A DNA stretch of 64,000 nt from Cornus controversa (Eukaryota; Streptophyta; Magnoliopsida; Cornales; Cornaceae): assembly GCA_026545225.1 (NCBI GenBank), contig CM048848.1:46254806-46318805 (forward strand), in the 5' to 3' direction. The notes beneath the pieces are model-generated. The model made no database searches and had not been told where the DNA came from. It was given only the letters and a program-made list of their open reading frames with translations. Both the position numbers and the translations under genes were made by a program. Positions 1 through 13,700 of this stretch are shown here, piece after piece (positions within the stretch are counted from its first letter, which is position 1; every line of letters starts with the position of its first letter).

Positions 1-3000
1 CTCTTTCTTGTGGCATAATATCAGTTTCTTTTATCAAATAACTTAAAGTATCATTTCAAAGCATAAGCAGCATAAATACACATGAAAATTCTTTCCTTTT
101 TATGGTTTCTCTTGACGTTTGCGGGCATTAAACATTTAAAAGTACAGAGCTAAAAATATCAACACCAAACTTGTACAAGTTTCAAAAGTATTTTACCAAA
201 AAAAAAGTTTCAAAAGTAACTCAAACAACTTACTTTTCATGAATTGGAAGGAGTATATATGCTTTCTGAAATATATTAACACCTTTCCACCACCTTCTGA
301 ACTTGACAAATAAAGTTTCCTTGCCACTTGGCTACAAATCATCAGAAAAGAGAAGTTAATCATGAACACAAGACACAAGATGCAATACAATGACTAGTGT
401 TCCTATATTAGAATTACGAAATCAAGCATTTATATTTGTGAATAATCTTTGTTTTGATGCAAAAGAATTTCTGGAAACATTAAAATGAAAATTTCATTCT
501 ATTTTGATAGATGTTTTACTGTTAAGGTTGAGTAAAATTTATCATGTCTTTCCAATTAGCTTTGTGGGGTGGGAGAAAAAGTCCATTTACATTTGATTAT
601 TTTTTCCCCCAGCGAAACCTCAGCTGAAAATTTCTACATCATAACAAATGTTACCAAAGGGATCTATCAGAAACCTCACAAAAAGAAAAATCTTCAAGCA
701 CAGCTGATACCTCTGCATAGTGCATGCTATTATTTCTAATGCTTTGAGCAATTATCGGAAAATTTTCTTAGACCAAATGCAACCAAGTTGCCATATTCTT
801 CTGATTTACTGATAACCTACTACAAAAATGCACAGGCATGCACAAGATTCATATGACTTTGGCAATAAACATTGCTGCCAAATTACAATTCAAGTATCCC
901 CTTTATCAGTTTCAAAATATGTAAATACAAAACATAAAGTCTACAGCATTATAAACTAGAATCAAGATTTTATTTTTGACAGATGAAGAATGGTTTCTAG
1001 AAGAACTCCAATGGAATAAAAAAAAATTACCTTGTTCAAAACCGCTTCTTTCAGTTTCTTGTAAAAATATGTGTTGAAGATATGATAATCACATCTTGCT
1101 CTATCTTTCAGAGAAGTGGGCTGCTGCAGATATCTAACCAAAAGAAACCAGCAAATTATTGATAATGATAATGCTAAACCTTGATAGCAAATTCACTGCT
1201 AAAAATCTCATTTGTTCCAGAATATGATTACAAGATGACATGTGCAATTAATAGAAATTGATGCTCTTACATAAGAACTCAAAAAGTTAATAAAGATTAT
1301 AAATACATGGTTGTTTCTCATACTTAATAAAATATATATTATAGAACGATTCATGTTTTTCCAGATGTACAGCAAGATCAACTTTGACAATACCTAAAAC
1401 TCCATTGTTCTGTGGCCAAGTTGATTGAGAGTCAATTGTGGCTCAGGAATCCAACTTGATTGAAGAGAATATTAATAGCGCAACAGTTATGAGTTGGAAA
1501 TCAAAGGGGCCATTGTTATTACTGGGAGAAGGCAAAGGATGGCTCTCCCACGGGTGCAACAGTTATGAGTTGGAAATCAAAGGGGCCATTGTTATAACTG
1601 GGAGAGGCAAAGGATGGCTCTCCCATGGCATTAGAATTACTTGAAACCAAGGACACAGAATATAGCTCTCCATTCCAAGGACTAGAAATTTATCTGAGTG
1701 GTCAATTGTATGAAAAAAGATGGAAATGCACAATTAGATGGATATGGAGATGGAAATGAAAATGCAAATGTATAAACCCTGAAAAAGGAACTCCGTTGGT
1801 TATAAATGAGATTAGAAAATAAAGTTATAAACTAAGGACTAAAGTTAAGCTAATACATGGTTGGGTTAACTAAAAGTACAACCATGGAGGCTAGAGGTAT
1901 GACTAAGTTAAGCTAATGGTAACTAAGCTAGGTTACAGCCATAGAAGCTACTGGACTACACTAGGATAAAAGGAAAGCTTGGTGGATGGTCCTAGGACCT
2001 CCTTTCTGGAAGCCTTCTTATCGGCTTTATAGTAAGCTTTGGTGGTTGAAGTTGTAGGCCATCATCCTCGCCATGCGTGACATGTAGCTCTCTTCTCCCA
2101 ATAAGCATGGTGGTTTCTTATACTTCATCCATCCATTACTTGCCAAGTGAGGATATATTCCTACAAATCCTGTAGGATTGTACATTGGGTCATTCTTCCT
2201 TGCCCCAAGAAACATTTTCCTAAAACTCACTTTGCTTGACAAGGGGGCCTCCATTACCCAAGGAGCATGACCATTGACAACTAAGCATGGCCATCACCCG
2301 TCAATCCATGATTTAAGGGAGATAAGGGTTGATTATCACTGCATAGCTGGCCACTATTGTAAGAACCATATGATATATGTGAATGGACACGCAAAGTGTA
2401 AACAGCTGTTCTCAAAGGCAAAAAATAATAATCTATTTCAAATTAAGAAAAATGAGTGAGATCTGTCTAACATAATCTAAAAATAACTGTTTGTATACCA
2501 TTTAGTTGAAAAATAGTTCGTTATGCTCCTCTCCTGTGAGCCCCAACCATGTAGATTAAGTAACCAATTGGACACTGCCATCCAATAGCACTTAAATTAG
2601 GGTTCATATAATAAAAGATCGCTACATTAACTAAGAGCATGAAAATATTATGTTAAATGGATTAATTTAAGTAAATCTTGAATATTTTAGCTCCTGAACT
2701 TTTTTATCCGCCAGAAAAAGAACTCAACTGATATCCAAAATCATATATCCAGCTACCATGTGATAAGCTTGACCTAATCCGTGCATCCTACAAAATGATG
2801 TCTAATGCTAGACTTCAATCTTATTTACATTCAAAATCCTGCTAACCCATTTGGAATTTTCCTCAAAATTGAGGAGAGCAGCACCTATTGAAGCTAATAA
2901 ACAATGCCCATGAAAAAAAAAAAAAATCGCAATTTGAACTTCTTCCAAAAGAAGCTGTTGTGTTCTTCAATTTTCCGTTTGTTTGGCTCATGAGCTCTTT

Positions 3001-6000
3001 TCTGGCACTGACTAGAACTTGGCCATTAACATTGCAAAAATAGATATATGAATCTAAAATAATTCTTAACTTCCAAACTCTAACCTCATATGATTTCTCC
3101 GCAACGATGAACACAAGGCTCATGCTTCAAGCTGCAGAAGACTAGACTATTTGCCATAATAATAGAAAATTAATATTTCAGTCTAAGAAGCACGAACACT
3201 TCTCCTAGTGGTGTCGTGGCAGTATCTGACATTCGAACACGGCCTGGACACATGTCAGACGCATGGCTAGAAGTGTCCTGGAATTTGAATGTTTTATTTG
3301 GTTGGACACGTTTGGGGCACTTTCAGGACATGGCAAGGGTGGTTTTGTAATTATTTTTCTTAGAAGAATGGGATTCAATGCTATTTAAAATATATTATGG
3401 GCTAATTAGAGAAATAATATAAAATTTTAGAAAACAAAAATAACAAACATATAGCTCTAAGCTCCAAATTAGTGATTTTATTCATAATTATATGAATAAA
3501 ATGAGCAAAATTTATTATTTATATATAATGATATATTATATTATTTTCTGCCATATCCATGTCCTATTTTTGTAAGATTTGCCGTGTCCGTATCTTGTCG
3601 TACCCATGTCAAGTGTACATATCCGTGCTTCCTAGATTTAGTCATGTGTGGAGCTGTATTTTTTATTTGTAACTACCTAAAAAGACCCATCATATTATTT
3701 ATTCTCTTTCATGGGTTTGCACGAGTGTTTCATAAGGAGGGAAGGCATCAATAAAGAACATCAAATCAAAAGAAGAAGAATCCGATAACAGATTTACAAA
3801 ACTGTCCTAAAACTGGGAAAACTTGGAAAAACAAAAAATAAGCCAAATTTAAACATACATATTGCATAATAAATGCATCAAATTATCTTAACAATATCCC
3901 TTATACACTTACCGGATGTAAAAATTCATAACAGTTGATGAAAGATAGGTTTCAGGAGCAAGGCACTGCATGTCTGAGTAACATATTTCAACTGATTCTG
4001 GATCATCCCTGTCTCCATAGATGAGAGAAAATAGAATGCTCAAGTCATATTTTAGAGAGATTATGCACTAAGGAAATCATATTCTTCATCTTTCTTCAGG
4101 AAAAAGATTATGGTGTACCTTGATGGATAGTAGATCTTAGTCTCTTTCATACTGGACAAAAAAAAAAAAAAAGAAAAGAAAAACACAAAGTTACTGGAAT
4201 CGAATAATTACAAGCCCCAACCACTTTTTGGCAAGTATGAATGAAAAAAAGACATTAAAAAATCAGAATTAGAACTTCTATCTACCAGTCATCTGCTATG
4301 TCTGCTTGCTCCGTCGTTTCTATGAACTGGGGTTCCTCCTCATCCACCAGAACAACAGTTTGCCCCTGGTTGAGGTTGGCATGTGCCAAATCAATTAGTT
4401 ATAAACTAACATATAATATAAGGAAATAAAAGGTTAGACCCAAAGGATCAACCTTCCCCCAACAAAAATAATATATATATAAATATGTATAAAAAACTGC
4501 AAAAAAGCATTCTTCCCAGGAAAACGACCCAAAAACCAAACATACAGAAAAAATAGAACAGGTAAACCAACCAACATAAACACTACTCAACTTCAATGAA
4601 TAATTTCAAGCTGAAGCATCAAACAATGTCCTATCCAACTCAAAGTTTTTTGGTTTCTTTCTTCAATAAAAAACCTTGCTTAACCCCGGAGGGTGGCTGC
4701 TGGCTTTGCTAAACACAAATTAAGAAACCATAAAGGGATCCATAATAACATTTTATCTATAACAAGAGATTATAAACAAGAAGCTTAAGTGGTACCTCTC
4801 TCTATCCACCCCCATAAAGGGGAGGTGTAAGGTTCAAACCCTAGTTAAAACATTGGTTTTTGGGGTGGGGGGTTGGTGTTTCATATTTTAGAGAGAGAGA
4901 TAATGAACAAGAATTATTTTGTAATGGACAAAGCAAAATGAGCTAACATCTTCTATTTTTTTTTTATAAGCAAGCTATAACATCTTCTATATTCCAATAG
5001 AAGACAAAATTCTAGGAACCAGCAAGTAATTTAATTTTCTGCAAACTAAACCAAAATGCATAAAATGCAGTTACATCAAGTCTAGGTGAACCCTCTGCAA
5101 TCTGGATACAATAGTAAGGAAGTAGAGGGCCACTAATTTCCACAAAGGGTAGCAGAGTACAGCCTTCGACAAGGACCATGCCAAAGGAAAAATGGCAGAA
5201 TGTATCATCAATTGCCGTGCTTCTTTCTACATGAAAAGAAAACAGCATGGCATACATTTCACAAAATGGACTCCAGCCATTTGCAAATATTCGAACCTTG
5301 ACATGTACCAGCTGCCAAAAATGTTGACATCATTAGTATATCATCACCAAAATCTTGGCATTGGTGTCCTGTTGACAGGAAAACACAAAACCTTAGACAA
5401 GGAAGTAAAGGGCCACCAATTTCCACAAAAGGTAGCAGAGTACAGCCTTAGATAAGGACCATGCCAAAGGAAAAATGGCAGAATGTATCATCAATTGCCA
5501 TGCTTCTTTCTACATGAAAAGAAAACAGCATGGCATACATTTCACAAGATGGACTTCAGCCATTTGCAAATATTCGAACTTTGACATGCACCAGCTGCCA
5601 AAAATGCTTACATCATTAGAATATCATCACCAAATGCTTGGTATAGGTGTCCTGTTGACAGGAAAACACAAAACCCCAGAAATTATTGTGCATATCTCGT
5701 ACTTCCCCCCTCCACACACACCCCCCCCCTTCATTCTCCCCGCTTCTCAAGGAGAAGGTTCAAGTCCAGTCAAAACATGGGATTGTTTGTCTGACTTGCC
5801 TAAAGAAAAAGTGAATTTTGAATTATATCATAATTTCTGCATAACCTAGATTTGTCTCCTATACTTTAGTATTATATGGAAAATATAAAGTCAGAAGTTC
5901 ATTGATGGGAGTCTCATTTATACATAAACATAGATAGAAAATTTGCATCTCAATAGAGATAAAGTGAAAATCGAATTAAAATAAAATTATGTCTTTTACA

Positions 6001-7691
6001 AGTCGTACAGTATTTCACATTATCGACAAAACCCAAAATTTTGTGTCACCACTAGGGTTGTAATCAAGCCGAGCTTTGGGGTGTTCGGGCTCAGCTTGTC
6101 ACTTTCATAGAGTGCTCGAGCTCGGCTCGTGTTCCATCGAGCTTTTACTAGCCAAGATCGAGCGCAGTTTGGCTGTTTGAATGAGCTCGATATCAGCTCA
6201 ACTCATTTATCTGTTACTATCTTGTGTATACATGAGTGTGTGTGTGTGTATATATATATGCACTATAATGCAATCGTAAAACTCCATATTACATTCATGC
6301 CAATATAAGAGAAATTGTATAGGTTAGACAAGACTCAAGAGGGGAGAGAGAGAGAGAGAGAGCACTAATATGATTCACAATAAGATGCTGCAAAACCAAA
6401 GGGTTGTCGTTGGTTAGATCGCTGAAGAATGCTTGCAAAGGGATGTCGTTGGTTGGATAGTCTATTAATCGTTGCAACTGTTAGGCATCGATTTCTTGGT
6501 TACATATGGGCTATAATGGAGATGGGCTTGGGGCCTAGATTTTTTTATTTTCAAAAATGAATGAAACGTTATGGGTTAAATTTAGGTTGGGCTGCATTGG
6601 ACTGGGACTTGGCCATTATTGATGGGTTAAAATATAATATAATATAATAGTTCATGTTAAGAATAATGAAAAATTGTATATTGCAGTGAATTGTGTGTTT
6701 TATGAACAATATATAAAGATTCTATTTATAGGCATATAATCTTGGAGGTTAAGTAAACTTATGAGTTAAGTAAGGGTTATAGTATATGTAATATTGTGAG
6801 GTGTACAAGAAACCCTAAGTGGGTTAGGAGAGGGTATAATAGTATATGTATAATCTAACAACCCCCTCAAACTCATGATGGGTTACATGAAACCAACATG
6901 AGTTTGGAGACAAGATCATGAAAGCTATGGCAGAGCTATGAAGATCTGACATGTTGAGGCGCAAAAAAGCTCGTGATGACCACTGGAGACGCATGGTGAT
7001 GCAATGACGGAGCTGTGAAGATCCGGCATGTTGAGGCCCATGGAGGCACATGATGACCACTAGAAGCGCGTGGCAGTGCAGTTGTAGAGCTGTGAAGACC
7101 CGACACGTTGAGGTGCATAGAAGCGCATGATGACCACTGATGGCGCGTGGTAACGCGGTGGCGGATCTACAAAGATCTGGCTCGTTGAGCGCAAGTGAGC
7201 ATATGATGACCACTAATGTTCTTGTAAGCTTGAACGAATATATGGAAGACCCAAATCTGAGAACGAGGATTTATTGAACGATAAGGAGAATGTCATCGAT
7301 GAGCGACTAGAGAGAACCCAAAAAGATAAGGAGAAAAGGTTTCAAAACCATAGCTCTGACAATTAACCATCGTCGAGGATCATACTGATGTTGCCATCCC
7401 CAGCGATGGCGACAATGAACTGAGAAGACTACTACTGGTGATTGATAGGCTCTAATACTAGGTTAAGAGTAATGAAAAATTGTATATTGTATTGAACTAT
7501 ATATTTTATGAACAATACATAAAGGTCCTATTTATAGGCATATAATCTTGGAGGCTAAGTAAACTTAGGAGCTAAGTAAGGGTATTATAGTCTATGTAAT
7601 ATTGTGTGGTGTACAAGAAACCCTAAGTGGTCTAGGAGAGGGTATAATAGTATATGTATAATCTAACAGTTCATAGGCATACTTAAAATAG

Positions 7692-7748
<57 letters not shown>

Positions 7749-10700
7749 ACGAGCTCAAAACGCGCTGTTTGACAAGCTCGTTCACGAACATGTTCGTGAA
7801 CAAACGAGCCGAGCTTGGGGTTGCTTGGGCTTGGCTCGTTTAATAATCGAATATGAAAATTTTGTTTGCATTCGGTTCATTTACTAAACAAACGAACACA
7901 TATCAAGCTCTTATCGAGCCGAGCCCGAGCTATATGTCGAACGCCCGGTTCATTTTCAGCCCTAGTCACCACCCATGTCATTTAGCATCCTTTCCTTTGT
8001 CACCTCAAGTGTTCCAACATTCAACATTGTTTCAGAGCTCAAACTCTTACGCCGCAACTAAAAGACCACTCTTAACTTCCAGCACCATCAACAACTTGTT
8101 AGCAGAGATGTGACATTTCATGAGTGTGCGATGCTTACTCCGCAGAAAGAATGATGAGCAAGTGCAGTTTCAGGTTGAGAAAGATGCACAGTTGCAGCGG
8201 TACAGTGTGGCTAGAGACAGACTGAGGAGGGCGATTAAGCCACCTCAAAAGTATGGCTTTTCACATCCTGATTCGGTTGCTTATGCACTTAGTTTGGCAA
8301 AGAGTATTGATGAGCAGGTATCGTGTACTTATCATGAGGCTATCACGGGTGGAGAGTCAGCACAGTGGTCTGTTGCCATGAGTGAGGAAATTGAGTCTCT
8401 TCATAAGAACAAGACTTGAGAGCTAGTCAAGAAGCCTAAGGGTCAGAAGATTGTGGGTTGTAAATGGGTCTTCAAGAAGAAGGAAGAAACTCCAGGAGCG
8501 GAAGATGCAAGGTTCAAGGCACGCTTGGTGGCGAAAGGCTATACACATAGGGAAGAGGTGGACTTCAATGAAGTTTTCTCTCCTGTTGTGAAACATAGCT
8601 CAATCAGAGTGTTACTTGCTATGGTTGCTCTGCATGACTTGGAGCTTGAGCAACTTGATATCAAGACTGCGTTATTGAATAGAGAGTTGGAAGAGCAGAT
8701 TTATATGCATCAGCCTAAGGGGTTTGAGATTCTGGGAAAGGAAGACCATGTTTGCCTACTGAAGAAGTCCTTGTATGAGCTGAAGCAGTCTCCTGTAAAG
8801 TGGCATGAGCGATTCGACACCTTTATGGTTGGGAGTGGCTACTGTAGGAGTGATTTCGATAGTTGTGTGTATCACAGGAGGCTCTCAGATGGTTCGTATT
8901 TGTACTTGTTGCTCTATGTTAATGACATGTTGATAGCTAGCAGAAACATGTCAGAAATCAACTTGTTGAAAGCTCAGCTTAGTGGTGAATTTGAGATGAA
9001 GGATCTAGGTGTCGCGAAAAGGATTTTGGGTATAGAGATTTATAGAGACAGAGGAGTGGGTAGATTGTATTTGTCACAGAAGAAATACATTGAACAAGTG
9101 TTGGAAAGTTTTCGGTATGCAAGCATCAAAGCTTATGAGTACTCCATTGGCAGCCCACTTCAGACTTTCGACAGAATTGTCACCACAGACTGAAGAGGAG
9201 GTGGAGCACATGTCTCGTGTTTCTTATGCTAGTGCAGTTGGTAACATCACTTATGTTATGGTGTGCACTAGGCCAGACATTTCACATACAGTTAGTGTAG
9301 TGAGCAGATACATGGATAAACTTGGGAAGGGTCATTGGCAGGCTGTGAAATGGATATTGCGATATTTGCAAGGTACTGCAGATGTTGGATTAGCCTATAT
9401 AACAGAGGCAGCAACACGTTTGGGAGTGTTGTTGGATATGTTGATTCGGATTATGATGGAGATCTTGATAGGAGGAGGTCCTTGACAGGGTATATCTTTA
9501 CACTTTATTGGAGTGTAATCAGTTGGAAGGCGACTTTGCAGTCTACAGTTGCATTGTCTACTATAGAGGTTGAGTACATGGCTGCCACAGAGGCAGTGAA
9601 GGAAGCTATAAGGCTTAGAGGCTTGGTTAGTGATCTAGGCTTGCAGTAGGATGATTTGACTGTATTTTGCAACAGCCAGAGTGCTATACATCTGACTAAA
9701 AATTAGATGTTCCATGAGAGGACCAAGCATATTGATGTCAAGTTGTACTTCATCAGAGATGTGATTGCGCAAGGCGCTATTGCAGTGAGGAAGATTGGGA
9801 CAGTAGAGAATCCGGCAGATATGATGACTAAGGTCATTTCTACTATCAAGTTCAGACACTGTTTGGGCTTGATTGGTGTTTACAGTTGCTGAGGCCCTTA
9901 AGGGCATGCGAAGGAGGCGAAAGGAGTAGCTGGGATTGTGGAGCTTAACGGAATTCGAGCCAAGGTGGAGATTTGTTATGTTGTGGCCCGAATTTTGTCT
10001 CAACCCGGGTCGCGTTGTGACCCGAAAAATGGGCTTTGTGTGGCCTTAGGCCACCAAACGAAACAAGCACATCGCCAAACCGCATAAGTTCTAGTGTTCT
10101 GTGTGTTGTGCTTGTTTCATTTTGTCGTATTTCGTTATTTTGTTTGGTTCATCGACTGTTTTTACATCAAGAAAGAATGTGATTTCTGGCAGAGCATTGG
10201 ATTTCAAGGGTTATTGGTGTGAATTGAAGAATGGATTAATGAAGATTAGAAGGGGGCCACGTGTTATGCTTTTGGGAAGGAAGGTCAATAATTTCTATGT
10301 TTTGTTGGGAAATACTATGTTAGGTGGAGCAATTGCAAAGACAGAATGGAAGCCTATTTCGAAATCTACTAGAGTGCCCAATCAAAAGCAACAAGAGAAG
10401 GAAGAAGTCTTGGAAATTGCAAGAACACCAACCTTTATTCCAGAAGCAATAAGAATTCAATTTGGTGATGTGAGAGTAGATTCCAAGTTCAACTATTTGA
10501 ACTTGGAGTTTGCTCGCAATAGGTGAATGCGATGGAATGGTGAAGTAACGACGAGAGGAAAGAAGGTGTTTTGTTCAAGGTGGAAAGATTTTCAGTCAAA
10601 GTGGAGCTATGGAGGAGCGCGTGAAAATCAAATTTGAGCCAAGGTGGAGATTGTTAGGAATTGTCTCAAATTTCTATTGTAATTTGGTTTCTATTTTAGA

Positions 10701-13700
10701 GTTGTAATTTATTTGGTAATTTCTTGTTAGGCTTAGTCTTGGGCTTCAAGTAATTGTAATCCTTGTCCAACAAGGAATTGGGTTTGAAAACTTTATAAAC
10801 AGAGGTGAGGTTGAGAAGAGAAGTGGTAAAGAAAAGAGAGAGATAATTGTAGGGAGAGAAAAGTGAGTAGAGAGAGAAATAATGTGTAACCAAAGTATTG
10901 AAGTAAAGAAAGTCTTTCTCCGCTTGTGGACGTAGGCAATTTGCCAAACCACATAAATCTGATGTTTTTGTGTGTTTTTTGTGTTTTATTTGCCAATAGT
11001 GTGTGCAATCCTAACAAGAACTTTAAGAGTAAAAAATTGGGGTTTAAGTTGTACCAAACCATTTCTTCCTACATATGTGCTCAGAGAACCTTACATGTTC
11101 TATTAATACCCTAGATCCCACATCACACTTGCATCAGATTTCGGTGATCTTTCTCTCTCAGTATGTGGGATTCTTCAAAGTACAACACTAGCTGTGTTGA
11201 ACCCAATAAAGGTTATAATTTCAATCAATATTTCAGTTACTTCATCTAACAAATTCAAGGAGCATCTCTTTCTGATTACTAGCAAAAACTTTCATCTTGT
11301 TGTATCATCCCTTCTCATTATCTTTTTGTTTTGTTGTCACATAAACAGCAGTAAATAAATTCATTTTGTAACTTCACTGTCATGAACTATTTTCTGTTTC
11401 TTCTGTTCAGTTCTTTTCTTTTTTTTCCCCTGGCATACAATATTCATTGTGGCAGCATTCTTCCAAGGAAGTTCCCTTTAAAATCTGAGCGCACATTTGA
11501 GGTTAGCAAAGTCAACAACTCTCGAGCATTTGAAATTTTGGCACTTAACCACCGGGCCATTCGCCCAGGCGGTATAACCTCACCTCCCAATGGGAGGTGA
11601 GGATTCAAGCCCCATAGTGGGCATTTGAGAGTGCATGTGTGTGTGTGTGTGTGTGTTTGTTTGTATGTGTTTGCGAATATTTACCTAACTACGAAAAAAA
11701 AATTGGGACTTGGATCTATATACTGGTATATACTGGTGCAGAAATTTCAAAGTACACAACAAAGTAAATTTCTAAAAGAATAAATAACAGCATTATAGTG
11801 GTGACATCTTATTTTCATTCAGTAAAATATATAATTGAAGAAATAATGATATAATAATGGGGGATAAAAAAAGAAAATGGGAAGAACTTACATTCTTACG
11901 CCTCGAATCATTTGCAGGCCGGCACTGAAACACATTGCCCCTAGCAAGAAAGTAAAAAAAAGTATATATTTATGATTCTCATTCACTCAGGTCATGTAGT
12001 TTAGCCAAAAACTAATAGGGCAGATCCAATTAGTAATCCATGAGCCATAAGAAAGTCCTTTGAACTCAAATTATACACAATATGTCCAAATTCCTAACAG
12101 TACTAACATGTGATTAAAAAGAAGAACCCAGGCAAGAACCATGCATCAACAAAAGCCCCTTAGCCCCCTCCCATCTTTGTCCTTTCCATCATTCACACTG
12201 CCAAAGCAAGGTATAGGTAGGAAGAACTGACACCAGAGACTTCACGAGAAAAACTTGAAAAAGAATCAGAAAATGACCAAGGATAAACCTTAATGTACAA
12301 GAATTGAGGAGGCAGAACCAATAAGAAGAGTATGTAACTTCTTTTATATCTCTTGTTCTTTTAAATCATCTCACCTCGTATGTTGACTCATATTCAAGCT
12401 TCGACAAGAGAGGGCTTCCATGCAACAAGCCATGAGACAAAAGTCTTACTAGCAACCGATTTGGCAGAATTATAACAAAGAAATGAGTTCCACGTATTAA
12501 AACTGCAAGTTATAAGAAGCTTTAGCTCCTTCCATATTACTGCAACAATTTTAACCTTAAAAATAATATAAATTTAGGACCTGTTTGGCAACTGTTTCTG
12601 TTTTACGTATTTTATTTCATACAAAGCAGAAGCATGCTTTTATTGTACTGTGATTTATTCCGAAACAGAAACATGTTTGGTAACAAAATTTGTTGCACAT
12701 GTTGTCTAGGATCGATAATACAAAAAGATTGAGAGATAGATAGTGATGTAACTATAGAATTGGAGCGGGTTGGACAAAATAAAGACAAGCTAGTGGGATT
12801 TTATGTGATAAGAGAATAACACATAAGCTGAAAGGAAAATTCTATAGGACCGTCATTAGACCAACTACGTTGTATGAAACAAGAGTGTTGGGCCCTAAAA
12901 AATAAACAAGAACAACACTTTCATGTAGCGGAAATGAGAATATTAAGATGGATGAGTGGAGTGACTAGAAGAGACAGTGTCACTAATGAAAGTGTGAGAG
13001 AAAAAGTAGGGGTAGAACCCATTGGTGAGAAAATCTGATAGAGTAGACTTGGATGGTTTAGACATGTACATCGGAGACCAAAGATGCACGGGTCAAACGA
13101 GGAAGACTGGTTGTAAAACTCCCTCCTTCTCGTTTTAAATATCCCTTTTTAAAAACCTATACACAATAGGAGTAGAAGGTAAGAGACAGAGAGGGCGACC
13201 AAAAATAACATAGGATGAGTGATGCGAACCAAGAAGGCTAATAATATTACGATATTAAACTGTCAACGAACCAGAGAGAAAGAAAAGGATAAGAAGTCAG
13301 AAGATGAGATGAGAGTAGAAGAAGGTGGTGAGAAAACAGACGAAGGAGATGAGAAGGCAGATTGAAAGAGACAGGCTAGAGAGACTAAGGGATTGAAAAG
13401 AGCAAGAACAAGAGGGAGAAGAAGAGATACAGAGGAGTTCACAAACTCAAGAAATATATTCAATCGTCCAAAATTTGAATTGTTTAGTTACACGAAAGCC
13501 TTTATATAGGCAAAACATAAATAAATACTAAGAAACCCTAAAATATTAAAATACTAAAATACCCCCTTAAAACTAAAACAATGACAATAATAAAATTAAA
13601 CCCTAAATTAAATTAAATCTCTAATATCATTTGTCTCTGCCCCTTCTCCAAAAGTAGAGGCGTACCACATTCAGCTCATCCAAATAAATCATAATTCGTC

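Larger units (their letters stand above)
1134..3912. other. Intron of OTS-like gene with unclassified repeats
   Basis: Holds a 76-bp tandem duplication (1481-1632) and a MITE-like repeat (3185-3640). The stretch 1660-2300 looks like decayed repeat DNA with no coding signal that I can recognise. The open frames at 2027-2254, 2274-2459 and 2863-3123 have no homology I know and no splice context. Confidence 0.55.
6053..7964. mobile_element. hAT-type element with perfect 8-bp TSD, host of a nested LTR element
   Basis: The left end TAGGGTTGTAATCAAGCCGA and the right end (reverse complement TAGGGCTGAAAATGAACCGG) are the terminal inverted repeats of a common plant hAT MITE type. Both sides carry the 8-bp target-site duplication GTCACCAC (6045-6052 and 7965-7972), the size expected for hAT. 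The interior is rich in GAGCTCG and GAGCCGAGC motifs. No transposase is visible. Without the nested LTR element it would be about 0.9 kb. Confidence 0.88.

Noticed and set aside
4783-4896. A true tRNA gene
   Set aside because: The A- and B-boxes are present but the sequence cannot fold a full cloverleaf with acceptor stem, and TSD-like flanks point to a SINE. The same applies to 11536, 19975 and 20958.
5192-5849. Two similar plus-strand frames of 87 and 124 residues as a duplicated small gene
   Set aside because: The similarity comes from the 283-bp DNA duplication. There is no start context, domain or codon-level conservation to support coding.
6824-7213. 129-residue minus-strand frame with internal repeats
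   Set aside because: It follows the minisatellite inside a non-autonomous LTR element and resembles no protein I know.
6925-7215. CRISPR-like repeat array
   Set aside because: Units are head-to-tail and diverged with no unique spacers; this is a minisatellite in plant DNA.
10793-11114. Frames on both strands across 10.7-11.1 kb
   Set aside because: They lie within the 365-bp copia LTR and its flank.
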